This document shows, in pieces, positions 8,351 through 16,163 of a stretch of 63,109 bases of DNA. A program made the translations under genes and the position numbers. The stretch is taken from assembly GCA_964353635.1 (NCBI GenBank), contig CAYGVS010000002.1:1-63109 (forward strand). The letters are read 5' to 3'. Within the stretch, counting starts at the first letter, position 1; every line of letters starts with the position of its first letter. This stretch comes from JAPLVB01 sp964353635 (lineage in GTDB: Archaea; Aenigmatarchaeota; Aenigmatarchaeia; QMZP01). The notes below the pieces were generated by a model. The model was not told the DNA's origin. It saw only the letters and a list, made by a program, of their open reading frames with translations, and searched no databases.

Positions 8351-8518
8351 TTATCTTATTTTATCCTTTTTCCTGAAAGTTGATTCCCAACAATCTTTGC
8401 ATACAGGGGCACGAATCTCTTTACCCGATTTAATTTGTATCAGGATATCTTCATATTGGCCGTTTTTTAATTGCCTGCACATCCAGCATTGAAACTTATC
8501 TTGCGACGATTTTGGCAT
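8351..8518 (-). CDS. 55-aa CxxC...CxxC zinc-binding small protein
   Basis: A short gene supported by a strong AGGTGAT ribosome-binding site 3 nt before its ATG and by clean coding structure. The 55-residue product is basic and carries CWMC near residue 11 and CKDC near residue 40, the spacing of a small zinc ribbon. It ends in a Lys/Arg-rich tail (RKKDKIR), suggesting nucleic-acid contact. It lies between the two 15-bp repeats of the tRNA-Arg 3' end. I do not recognise a named family. Confidence 0.75.
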   Translation of the reverse strand: MPKSSQDKFQCWMCRQLKNGQYEDILIQIKSGKEIRAPVCKDCWESTFRKKDKIR

Positions 8519-8602
8519 AGAATCACCTTATGTTAATCTGATTTTATGCAATATAAAGCCCTCCTTTGAGCCAAAGACTGCAAAACCATACCTTTGTTTT
8601 GA

Positions 8603-8729
8603 TGCCCCCGACGGGATTTGAACCCGCGACTTCCAGCTTGCTTCTCTCATTGACTCTCTTTCGGAAAGCCTAGAATCTTCTAAATCAAATTAGAAGGCTG
8701 GCGCTCTATCCAAACTGAGCTACGGAGGC
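8603..8729 (-). tRNA. tRNA-Arg (anticodon TCT) with a 52-nt intron
   Basis: Read on the minus strand, the acceptor stem GCCTCCG (8723-8729) pairs with CGGGGGC (8604-8610, one G-T), with discriminator A at 8603 and no encoded CCA. The D-arm GCTC...GAGC, the anticodon stem CCAGC/GCTGG and the T-arm GCGGG-TTCAAAT-CCCGT are all clear. The anticodon loop CTTCTAA is split between positions 37 and 38 by an intron at 8639-8690, the usual archaeal site, to be removed by the tRNA splicing endonuclease. The anticodon is at 8692-8694 (TCT, reads AGA/AGG). A 15-bp copy of the 3' end lies at 8245. Confidence 0.95.
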
Positions 8730-8740
8730 GATTTTCTAAG

Positions 8741-8767
8741 GAAGGTTTCAAGGGACACCTTCATTCC
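8741..8767. repeat. degenerate GAAG...CTTC hairpin upstream of tRNA-Arg
   Basis: GAAGGT (8741-8746) and ACCTTC (8757-8762) form a 6-bp stem, followed by ATTCC. The ACCTTCATTCC right flank is identical to that of the hairpin at 56366. It lies between the tRNA-Arg 5' end and the aEF-1 beta stop codon. Confidence 0.45.
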
Positions 8768-8814
8768 AGCTTCTAGTTATTGAGTATATTTAAATTTTTG
8801 GGCAGAAATAGACA

Positions 8815-9066
8815 TTACATCGCCCTGGTCGTGAATATGTTCTCTGCGCTGCCGAGGCCTTTGATGGAGTTTATTTCATTCTCGAGCTTGTCCATAACTC
8901 CAGGGCCGTCCGGGATTATCTTGGTGAACTTGAGGGCCTTGAGGCCGAATGCTACAGGCTCCTCTTCAAGCCTGTTGGGCTTGAGGGCTTCGCACTGCTT
9001 CTTGACGTTATCAAAGCTCTCAATGGCATCCGGGAGTATCCTGAAAACCACAATCACTTCGCCCAT
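8815..9066 (-). CDS. ef1b: translation elongation factor aEF-1 beta
   Basis: Guanine-nucleotide exchange factor that recharges EF-1 alpha with GTP. The 83-residue product has the family's ferredoxin-like fold pattern: an N-terminal MGEVIVVFRILPDAIE strand, a central EEPVAFGLKALKF strand, then IIPDG and the C-terminal LENEINSIKGLGSAENIF helix and strand. The length is normal for archaeal aEF-1 beta (about 85-90). GTGATTTT precedes the ATG. The zinc ribbon gene upstream on the same strand (9189) is a common neighbour of this gene in archaea. Confidence 0.95.
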   Translation of the reverse strand: MGEVIVVFRILPDAIESFDNVKKQCEALKPNRLEEEPVAFGLKALKFTKIIPDGPGVMDKLENEINSIKGLGSAENIFTTRAM

Positions 9067-9147
9067 AAAATCACATATTCAATAGATAAAATGAACCAAT
9101 AATATTGTTCAGGTAACGGTTTTTGGGATCTCAGCCCGATTCTCTTG

Positions 9148-9171
9148 GAAGGCGTCCTGACGCCTTCTTTC
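9148..9171. repeat. GAAGGCGTC/GACGCCTTC hairpin
   Basis: A perfect 9-bp inverted repeat (9148-9156 with 9159-9167) between the zinc ribbon and aEF-1 beta genes, followed on the plus strand by TTTCTTT. Same family as the hairpin at 7549, with compensating changes in the last stem pairs. Confidence 0.7.
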
Positions 9172-9188
9172 TTTAATCAGGGCTGATG

Positions 9189-9479
9189 TTAAGGCCCGGT
9201 GAAGCCGCACTTGGGGCACTCATAGATGTTCATGAGCCTCTTGCACTTGTCGCACCGCAGTATCCTCTGCTTGCCGCACTTGGGGCAGGGGAACTTCACC
9301 CACTTGTCCTCTGCCTCTATCTTGATGCCGCAGCTGGTGCACTTCATATGAGCGCCCGCCTCTTCCTTCTGGACTTCCTTCTCGCTTGCCTGAAGGCGCT
9401 GCTGGCTTGAAGGCATCTCTTGATGCTTTCTGTCTATACTTCCACCTTCTTTCAAAATTTCAGTTTTTTCCGTAACCAT
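9189..9479 (-). CDS. archaeal zinc-ribbon RNA-binding-type protein
   Basis: A 96-residue protein. The first ~45 residues are polar, Gln/Glu-rich and probably disordered; the last ~50 carry four CxxC pairs (CTSC, CPKC, CDKC, CPKC), typical of the small archaeal Zn-ribbon proteins thought to bind RNA that neighbour aEF-1 beta. Start: the frame continues 3 codons up to a GTG, but GTGAT there is the ribosome-binding site and the ATG at 9479 is the likely start. A TATA-like TTATATAG lies about 25 bp further upstream. Confidence 0.88.
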   Translation of the reverse strand: MVTEKTEILKEGGSIDRKHQEMPSSQQRLQASEKEVQKEEAGAHMKCTSCGIKIEAEDKWVKFPCPKCGKQRILRCDKCKRLMNIYECPKCGFTGP

Positions 9480-9614
9480 GAAAATCACTGGGTAACTATA
9501 TAAGGAGCAGGCTTTATATAGGTTTTGCCCCTCTCTTGGAAAGACGCCTGAGCAGGTAGCTGGAACATGCCCGCAATCTGTTGGATGCTGTCAAGAGGCA
9601 CCTTCCTTCCAGAA

Positions 9615-10238
9615 TCACTCCCAGTAGAATTTGTAATGCCTGAGGTCTTTCTCGTTCTTGGGCCTGTAAGTGTACTTCCAGACCAGTATTATCAGAGCAG
9701 CGGTTATTATGCCTCCCAGATGGCCGAAGTTAGCTATATTCCATATATCCGATGTTGTGTTTGCAATACCGAATATGAGTTCAACAGCCGCTAGAAGGAA
9801 AACTGCGGTAATGGCAGGCAGCGGGATGAAATATATGTATATGACCTCCTTCGGGAACATGAAACCGAATGCCGCCAATACTCCGTAAACAGCCCCTGAT
9901 GCACCCAGCATTGGTATGATAAGGCTGCCTCCTAGCAAACCTGTTAGAAATATGTAAAAAGCGGCTGAGCCCAAACCAGAAACTATGTAGAGGAAAAGAT
10001 ATTTCTTCCAGCCGAGCGCGCTCTCCATGACAACGCCGAACAAGAAGAGGGCAAACATGTTAAGGGATATGTGCAGCGGGTCAGCATGCAGGAACATGTA
10101 GGTGAAGAACTGCCACCAGGCGCCGTTCAGCGCGTTTAGCGGCATGAGCGCGAAGGTCTCTGTGAACCAGGGGTCGAAAATTACCTGGGCTGCGAAAATC
10201 ACAACATTGGTTATTATCAAAGCCAGGGTAACTCGCAT
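9615..10238 (-). CDS. rhomboid-family intramembrane serine protease
   Basis: A 207-residue protein with six predicted membrane helices. It has the rhomboid signature set: HISLNMFALF on helix 2, the catalytic serine in GASGAVYG (about residue 117) and the catalytic histidine in NFGHLGG (about residue 174). It would cleave substrates inside the membrane; the substrate is unknown. GTGAT lies 3 nt before the ATG, and a TATA-like AATATAAAC is about 25 bp upstream. Confidence 0.93.
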   Translation of the reverse strand: MRVTLALIITNVVIFAAQVIFDPWFTETFALMPLNALNGAWWQFFTYMFLHADPLHISLNMFALFLFGVVMESALGWKKYLFLYIVSGLGSAAFYIFLTGLLGGSLIIPMLGASGAVYGVLAAFGFMFPKEVIYIYFIPLPAITAVFLLAAVELIFGIANTTSDIWNIANFGHLGGIITAALIILVWKYTYRPKNEKDLRHYKFYWE

Positions 10239-10290
10239 AATATCACATGTCAGTCTTGGTTTATATTGATTGGAATAGGTGTAAAGAAAG

Positions 10291-10319
10291 GGTTAAACGG
10301 AGAAGCTCCCCGTCTAACC
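10291..10319 (-). terminator. palindromic terminator of the CARDB/ABC operon
   Basis: A near-perfect 29-nt palindrome centred near 10305 overlaps the stop codon of the CARDB gene (10314). The arms GGTTAAACGGAG and CTCCCCGTCTAACC pair with two mismatches. On the minus strand it is followed by CCCTTTCTTT, compatible with transcription ending here. Confidence 0.55.
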
Positions 10320-11480
10320 GAACTTCTTCTTTTTCTTCCTGAAGAACCTCCTCCAGATGAAGTATGCTACCGCGGCCACTATGAAAACAATCACTAGCGT
10401 GCTCGCAGGATTGCTCTGGTTGGGGTTCTCGAATCTCAGGTAGACTGGCTTTTCCTCATGGAAATCCTGGAGGTTGGTGCTTGTGTACGTGAGCACAAGG
10501 ACTCCATTCCCCTCTGTGGTAAGCGGGAACTCGAGCGTGGTCTTCTTTGTGGCCTTGAGCTGGCTCGTATAATCCACGCCCACCGTCTGGTTGTTCACTA
10601 GGAGAGTCCCTTCCAGGGAGTTGGCATCAGCCGTTCCCTTGTTGGCTATGTCTATCTGTATCACATCCCTGTCGAAGTTCGCCTGGATGTTGACTACCTC
10701 GATGTTTATGACCCCGTTGACAGGAATCCCCAAAGAGAAGGACTTCTGCACGGATGCGCCGGTCTCATCCTGGTAGTCCAGCGTCAGGGTAGCCGGGTAT
10801 GTCTGCTGGCCTGCTGTGCTGTCGACAGAGAGCTGGATGTCGGCTATAGAATCGCCATCCGGTGCCATATCACCAAGATACGCTGATCCCTTCGAAAGCA
10901 CAGGGATAAGCATCCCGGATGTTGAGGCGAAGGTCGCCTTCACACCATTGGCTGTCCCTGTCCCGACGTTCTTTACCTTGGCGAAGACGTCCACTATCCC
11001 GCCAGGCTCTATGTTCTGGGGAGTGGTCCACGTGCTATCTATTATGAAATCCGGCCGTCCCTGAACATTCACCACAACCTTCTTGGAAAGGTAGCTGTTC
11101 GGGTTGCTGACGTAGTATATCCTGAATTCAAGCTCGTACTGGTTTGATACTGTGTTATCGTTGACCTTCAGGTCGTAAGAAACCTTCACAGAGCCGGAAG
11201 CAGATATCTTAGAGTATGTGGAAGTCTTCTCTGTCCCCGGAAGCAGCTTGAATGGATCTGTGGGCGCGATTTCAACCACAATATTATTTGCATCCCCCAG
11301 CCCCGTGTTCTGCACCTCAATCTCTACATTAACGTTCTTCCCAGGCTCAGCCGGATAGGGCGTCTGCTTGGTTAAAAGCACGTTTAGTATTGGGGCTTGA
11401 CCCGTATTCTGCGCCTGGACGGCTGCTGCAGGCAATATCAGAAGAGCCATCAATGCAGCAACCACAAATATCTTTTTCAT
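10314..11480 (-). CDS. CARDB/NEW3-type surface protein of ABC operon 1
   Basis: A 388-residue secreted protein: signal peptide (residues 1-23, ending AVQA), three or so tandem Ig-like CARDB/NPCBM-type beta domains rich in Asn/Val/Thr (for example PEPGKNVNVEIEVQNTG-like repeats at about 48, 156 and 265), a membrane anchor near 358-375 and a basic tail RRFFRKKKKKFG. It is the last gene of an operon with a MacB/FtsX-type permease and ATPase, so it may be the extracytoplasmic partner of the transporter. A paralogue with the same layout is at 59274 in a second ABC operon. GGAGGAG precedes the ATG. Confidence 0.85.
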   Translation of the reverse strand: MKKIFVVAALMALLILPAAAVQAQNTGQAPILNVLLTKQTPYPAEPGKNVNVEIEVQNTGLGDANNIVVEIAPTDPFKLLPGTEKTSTYSKISASGSVKVSYDLKVNDNTVSNQYELEFRIYYVSNPNSYLSKKVVVNVQGRPDFIIDSTWTTPQNIEPGGIVDVFAKVKNVGTGTANGVKATFASTSGMLIPVLSKGSAYLGDMAPDGDSIADIQLSVDSTAGQQTYPATLTLDYQDETGASVQKSFSLGIPVNGVINIEVVNIQANFDRDVIQIDIANKGTADANSLEGTLLVNNQTVGVDYTSQLKATKKTTLEFPLTTEGNGVLVLTYTSTNLQDFHEEKPVYLRFENPNQSNPASTLVIVFIVAAVAYFIWRRFFRKKKKKFG

Positions 11481-11481
11481 G

Positions 11482-12276
11482 CTAATCTCCTCCTTTCTGA
11501 ACTAATGCAGGTTTCCTAGAAACCCTGCTCACTTTCGCTTCATGCTCCCTGCTACCACCCGGATAGGTCTCGTTGAGCACCTGTCCATCAAGCAGGTTTA
11601 TGATCTTGTCTGAATACTGCGCGACCCTTGAGTCGTGAGTGACCACGATTATCGTGTAGCCCTCCTCTGCGTTGAGCTTCTTGAGGAGATTGAGTATCAT
11701 CTGCCCGGTCTTGGTGTCAAGGTTTCCCGTAGGCTCGTCACCGAGGATTATCTGAGGATTGTTGATAAGAGATCGGGCTATCGCGACCCTCTGCTGCTGG
11801 CCACCAGAAAGCTCGGAAGGCTTGTGAGTCATCCTGTCCTCAAGGCCGACGAGCTTTAGCAGCCGCTTGGCCTTGTCCTCAGCCTCCCATTTGGGTTTAC
11901 CCGCAATCCTCATGGGCATCTCCACATTCTCAAGCGCTGTGAAGCTCTGGATGAGATTGTACTGTTGGAACACGAAGCCAATCTTTTCTCTGCGCAGCAA
12001 GGCAAGGTCGTCATCATCAAGGCCAATCACATTCTTCCCATCTATGAATACTTTTCCTTCAGTCGGCTTGAGAAGGCATCCAAGTATGTCTAGGAGCGTG
12101 GTCTTGCCGCTCCCTGAAGGACCCATGATAGAGACAAAGCTCCTCCTTTCCACATGTATGTTGATGTCCTGTAGGACAGTGATTTCGCATTTGCCTTCTT
12201 CTCCGTAGCATTTCTTTATTCCTTTCGTCTCAATCAAATAGCCATCTTCATGCTTTGGCTCAGTTTTTCCTTTCAT
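11482..12276 (-). CDS. ABC transporter ATPase (LolD/MacB type), operon 1
   Basis: A 264-residue ATP-binding subunit. Walker A GPSGSGKTT (about 53-61), Q-loop FVFQQYN, signature LSGGQQQRVAIARSL (about 156-170), Walker B IILGDEPTGNLD and the switch His in VVTHD are all intact. It belongs to the class that pairs with FtsX/MacB permeases, which drive extracytoplasmic processes rather than import. The ATG at 12276 is preferred to a GTG three codons upstream because GTGAT is the ribosome-binding site. It starts 8 bp after the permease stop. Confidence 0.95.
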   Translation of the reverse strand: MKGKTEPKHEDGYLIETKGIKKCYGEEGKCEITVLQDINIHVERRSFVSIMGPSGSGKTTLLDILGCLLKPTEGKVFIDGKNVIGLDDDDLALLRREKIGFVFQQYNLIQSFTALENVEMPMRIAGKPKWEAEDKAKRLLKLVGLEDRMTHKPSELSGGQQQRVAIARSLINNPQIILGDEPTGNLDTKTGQMILNLLKKLNAEEGYTIIVVTHDSRVAQYSDKIINLLDGQVLNETYPGGSREHEAKVSRVSRKPALVQKGGD

Positions 12277-12284
12277 GAAAATCA

Positions 12285-13406
12285 CTATTCATACCTCAAT
12301 GCTTCCACAGGGTCGAGCCTGGCTGCCTGCCTCGCTGGGTAGAACCCTCCTATGAGCCCGAGGAAAAGCGCGAATGCAAGGCCTTCTAGCGCCAGGGTCG
12401 GCGTCACATAGCCTTGGATGGTGCCTCCGGACAGCGCTCCCAAGCCGATTGCGGCGCCGATTCCGATTAGAATCCCCCCAACACCGCCGATTACGCTGAT
12501 CATTGCGGATTCTGTGAGTATCTGCCTGAGTATCATGCTATTGGTCGCGCCTATGGCTTTCATCACCCCAATCTCCTTCCTTCTCTCCATCACGGCCATA
12601 ATCATGGTGTTCATCACTCCAAGGCCTCCAACGAATGCGGCGATAGCACCTATGCCGAACGTGAAGAATCTTATCTGGTCCACTATCTGCGATGCTTGCC
12701 TTGCAGTATCAGCTGCTGTCAAGGCGTTAAGGTTGTCGCTTGCGTCATTTATGGCAGCGGCGACCTTCTCTGTGTCCCTGACATCGTCAGGCACCACGTA
12801 AATGGCATAATAAGTATCCTTATTCATGATGGCTTGCAGGTTGTCGAGCGGGACTATCACAGCGGAGTCAATCTCGCTTATGTCAGTCTTCTCAACAATT
12901 CCAACTATCTGAAAATCATCATTTTCCACAGTCCATGTATCGCCAACCTGGAGATTATATTTGTCCGCAAGAGGCTTTCCTATAATAGCTACATCGGAAT
13001 CGCCTGTTTCCAGGGTCCTCCCCTGGTACATCTTGGTGTTCTCCCCCACGAAATACTGTAGCTTATCGGGTTCCATGCCTATGATGAGGTATTCAGGTCC
13101 GGTAAATCCTGACATAGGTCCTGTCTTCACTGAGATAGGAACGACATCCTTAATCCCGCTAACAGTGTTAATGATGTCCAGATCATCCTTGGTCAGCTCG
13201 GTGCCTAGGCCAAAGATGCCGGCGTCCTTGTTTCTGACCGTTATCTTCCCAGCAGTCAGCTGGAGGCTGTTCGTAATGGAGACGTTAAGTCCTTCAGCTA
13301 TCGAACCTAGCGCCACCACCGCTCCTATCCCTATGAGTATCCCGAGGACAGTGAGCGTCGTCCTTGTTCTGTTCCTCATGATATTCTTGATTGCAAGGTC
13401 CAACAT
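12285..13406 (-). CDS. MacB/FtsX-family ABC permease, operon 1
   Basis: A 373-residue permease: one N-terminal helix (about 18-40), a large extracytoplasmic MacB-PCD domain (about 45-240) and three C-terminal helices (about 255-365) ending in the family signature PARQAARLDPVEALRYE. Such permeases transmit ATPase motion to the cell surface. Start chosen at ATG 13406, with GGAGG 5 nt before it; a TTG five codons upstream would overlap the regulator gene. It follows the PadR gene by one base, so the two are co-transcribed. Confidence 0.93.
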   Translation of the reverse strand: MLDLAIKNIMRNRTRTTLTVLGILIGIGAVVALGSIAEGLNVSITNSLQLTAGKITVRNKDAGIFGLGTELTKDDLDIINTVSGIKDVVPISVKTGPMSGFTGPEYLIIGMEPDKLQYFVGENTKMYQGRTLETGDSDVAIIGKPLADKYNLQVGDTWTVENDDFQIVGIVEKTDISEIDSAVIVPLDNLQAIMNKDTYYAIYVVPDDVRDTEKVAAAINDASDNLNALTAADTARQASQIVDQIRFFTFGIGAIAAFVGGLGVMNTMIMAVMERRKEIGVMKAIGATNSMILRQILTESAMISVIGGVGGILIGIGAAIGLGALSGGTIQGYVTPTLALEGLAFALFLGLIGGFYPARQAARLDPVEALRYE

Positions 13407-13407
13407 G

Positions 13408-13875
13408 CTATTCCTCCGCAAGGGCCTGGAGCCGCCTCTGGAATTCCTCCTTCAGGCGGAGCGCCTTCTTCAGCTTCTCCGGGTCTCTCCTTATCTTATC
13501 AAAAATATCAAGCCCCTTCCAGAGTTCCCTGCCATGCCCGGTCTCACCCATCATCCTGAACATGGCAACCATCTTCTGCTTCATCTCAGCCTTGTGCAAC
13601 TCGAACTTCTTTATCCTTTCCTCTCCTTCTTTGGTGAGGACATATATCTTCCTTTTGCCTTTGGTTTTCTCGGTTATGAAGCTGTTTGCCTTGAGCTTCT
13701 GGAGCATGGGATAGACAGAGCCTGGGGACGGCTTCCAGCATGCGCACTCCTCTGAGATGCGCTTCATTATCTCATAGCCGTAGTGGGGTTTATCCAGTAT
13801 CCTAAGAATGTGCATCTCCATGAAGCCCCTAGGGATGGAGAGCGTTAGCTTCCCGGGGAGGGAGTCCTTTTTCAT
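13408..13875 (-). CDS. PadR-family transcriptional regulator
   Basis: A 155-residue winged-helix regulator. The N-terminal domain has the PadR hallmarks: MEMHILRILDKPHYGYEIMKRI (cut at about residues 19-40), PGSVYPMLQKLKA for the recognition helix and a wing with KGKRKIYVLTKEG. The C-terminal part is a helical dimerisation segment ending in a coiled coil. It is the first gene of the ABC/CARDB operon and probably represses it; a palindrome and direct repeats overlap its own promoter. The ATG at 13875 is used rather than an upstream GTG. Confidence 0.92.
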   Translation of the reverse strand: MKKDSLPGKLTLSIPRGFMEMHILRILDKPHYGYEIMKRISEECACWKPSPGSVYPMLQKLKANSFITEKTKGKRKIYVLTKEGEERIKKFELHKAEMKQKMVAMFRMMGETGHGRELWKGLDIFDKIRRDPEKLKKALRLKEEFQRRLQALAEE

Positions 13876-13877
13876 AA

Positions 13878-13899
13878 ATATCACTAATGATATATCACT
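13878..13899 (-). promoter_or_regulatory. candidate PadR operator over the operon 1 promoter
   Basis: A 10-bp perfect palindrome TGATATATCA (13888-13897) sits inside two direct repeats ATATCACT (13878-13885 and 13892-13899, 14 bp apart). They lie between a TATA-like TTAAATATC (about 13901-13909) and the regulator's ATG (13875), covering the expected transcription start. This is the expected place for an autorepressor site. Confidence 0.5.
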
Positions 13900-13942
13900 T
13901 AAGATATTTAAGGCTTTATTTTCCTCGGGTAGCAGCTAATAA

Positions 13943-16111
13943 TCAACCACATTTGACATCTGCTATCATGCCTTCAAGAGCCTTTCCAATAAGGTCGCCG
14001 AACATAGTGCTTGACGCCATTGCCACAAGAAAATAGATGAACATGCCTATGATAAGCATTTTTGCTACAGTGTTCCACTGCAGGATTTTATTCTCCCCGT
14101 GGCCTATCTTGGTCGTGAAAACAGCCAGGATTATTATGACCTCCATGACATATATCCCCACTATGAGCTGGAAAAGCGATGGGGATATGACAGTTTCCAT
14201 GTTGGCGAAGAGCCCTGATATGTTCATTCCTCCGATGCCTCCTGTCTCACTCATTGATATTGAATTAAGGTAGCAGCTCAGCTTAACAAGCACCTGAATC
14301 ATCACGTCTGCCATTGAGACTATGAGGCCTGTTATCAAAGGTGTGAGGAAATATGCCTGGAATTTCATGGAGGAGGTGGTCTCTGAAAGCATCTCCCTTA
14401 TGTATTCCTGCGTCTCACGGATGTTCTTCAAGTAGCGTGATATCCTGAGCATGGCTTCCGAGGCATAGGTCACGCCTTTCTTCGATGTGTCCACAACCGC
14501 ATACATGATGTTTCTAATGAGCTTGGAGGGATAGTACCTAAGCGCTCCGTATTTGCGGTTGAACAGGGCTTCATCGAATGTCATCCCAAGGGTTTTTATG
14601 TTCCTGAGGGCTATCTTGAACAGGTTGGATATCTCGATGTCCTTCATATCGCCTATGGAGCGCTCCATGGCGACCTCTGTTGGCGTCCCGCCGGCAATCC
14701 TGTTCCCCAGCTGGAACAGGGCGAGCTCGAACTGGCCTTCTATATCTTCAACATCCTTCTGGATCGTTAGCCTTTGGAACGTTGAAAGGAAGTAATATAT
14801 CGCAATCCCTGACGCTATTCCGAGCAGGAGGAATATGGACATAGCCAAGGATAACGCTGGGCATGCGTCTCCCCACGGTTCTCCGAGGAAGGTGCAGCTC
14901 CCTGTATTGGCATCCTTCATCCCCAGCGAAAGCACAGCTGGATTCTCAATGAAGAAGTATCCTGCTGGAACTATGAAGGCAAGCATGACTAAGATTGCCA
15001 GAGGCAGGGCTGGGAAAGACTTGCCCTTTCCAATCCAGAAGCTTCCCTTTGGAGGAAGGTCTGGATGGTGCGAGGTATCCACCTGGGAGAAGGTGACAGG
15101 CCTCTTGCTCAGCGTGTTGTTGATGAACCAGATTATCATCAGGGGCAGGATAATGTCATAGCCCAGGACGAAATATACAGGAGAGACCATGTCGCTCATG
15201 AACACAGCAGCCAGCGGAGCCATTATCGTTCCCATCACAGGAAGGATAATCCCCATCATGTGTATAATCATCACGGGAAGGTTGAGCTCCTGGGCATAGT
15301 GCTTCATCCTTGTCTTCGTGCCGTCAAGTATGACGTCAAGGGCCTCGTCCAGGATCTTCCTGCCCCTTTCCGGGATCTGCGTCTCAGAGTCGCGTATGAG
15401 GCGGAGCGCCTCTGCGAATTCCTCATTCTCAGGCTTCCATTTGGCTATATAATCAGTAAGCGCTTCGGAGGCGGAATAGTATTTCCTCATCTCTATGTCC
15501 CATATCAGCTTCCTCATATCCCAGGAAAGGGCGCCGGATATGTTGGCGGCGGAGAACCTGAGCGCGCGCTCCAGATTGGGAGAGATCCTCATGGATACAA
15601 CCATGTAGAGAGTGGCAAGGACGACCTCGGAGCTTGCCTGTACCCTCAGCTTCTTCACAAGATTCGCAGGATACTTGTAGAAATAATACGCAAGGCCCAA
15701 ACCCATGGCTATTATCACAAGGCTATAGATGGGATTGCTAAGGGAGGCTATCGTGAAGGCTGCGCCAATCACAATAAAAGCTATCAGAGTCAGGACAAAG
15801 AGCGACATCACGCTTGCAGGAGTGATAAGCAGCCCTGTGAACGCTATCTGTTTCCCAAGGTCTTCTTCTGTCTTCTTTCCCGGGGTGACCTTTAGGAGCT
15901 TTTCCGAGAATCTTGCAAGCTTCTCATACCAGATGAGCTTCCTTTTCTCCGTCTGCTTGAATATCCTGTACTCCCTGGAAGATATGACAGGCCTGGGATT
16001 GGAAGGAGGCATGTACATCCTATGCCTGCGCTGCTCCAGGGCGATCCTCCTTAGCTGAATCCTCTCCAGCCTGTAGTCATCCCCAGGCTTCTTCTTCCCG
16101 AAAAGGCCCAT
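13943..16111 (-). CDS. fused double TadC/FlaJ-like membrane platform protein, system B
   Basis: A 722-residue membrane protein that contains two T2SSF domains in one chain: the first about residues 90-335 (membrane helices near 95-150 and 275-335), the second about residues 430-715. The N-terminal ~75 residues are soluble and basic. System A encodes the equivalent as two separate proteins of 300 and 309 aa. It is the natural platform for the ATPase at 19601, although cysS and a hypothetical gene lie between. A TATA-like motif near 16138 about 27 bp upstream suggests a leaderless start. Confidence 0.88.
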   Translation of the reverse strand: MGLFGKKKPGDDYRLERIQLRRIALEQRRHRMYMPPSNPRPVISSREYRIFKQTEKRKLIWYEKLARFSEKLLKVTPGKKTEEDLGKQIAFTGLLITPASVMSLFVLTLIAFIVIGAAFTIASLSNPIYSLVIIAMGLGLAYYFYKYPANLVKKLRVQASSEVVLATLYMVVSMRISPNLERALRFSAANISGALSWDMRKLIWDIEMRKYYSASEALTDYIAKWKPENEEFAEALRLIRDSETQIPERGRKILDEALDVILDGTKTRMKHYAQELNLPVMIIHMMGIILPVMGTIMAPLAAVFMSDMVSPVYFVLGYDIILPLMIIWFINNTLSKRPVTFSQVDTSHHPDLPPKGSFWIGKGKSFPALPLAILVMLAFIVPAGYFFIENPAVLSLGMKDANTGSCTFLGEPWGDACPALSLAMSIFLLLGIASGIAIYYFLSTFQRLTIQKDVEDIEGQFELALFQLGNRIAGGTPTEVAMERSIGDMKDIEISNLFKIALRNIKTLGMTFDEALFNRKYGALRYYPSKLIRNIMYAVVDTSKKGVTYASEAMLRISRYLKNIRETQEYIREMLSETTSSMKFQAYFLTPLITGLIVSMADVMIQVLVKLSCYLNSISMSETGGIGGMNISGLFANMETVISPSLFQLIVGIYVMEVIIILAVFTTKIGHGENKILQWNTVAKMLIIGMFIYFLVAMASSTMFGDLIGKALEGMIADVKCG

Positions 16112-16163
16112 ATTTATAATTATCCCGCTTGTTATTATACATAAGCCGACAGAAAGTGATTTG

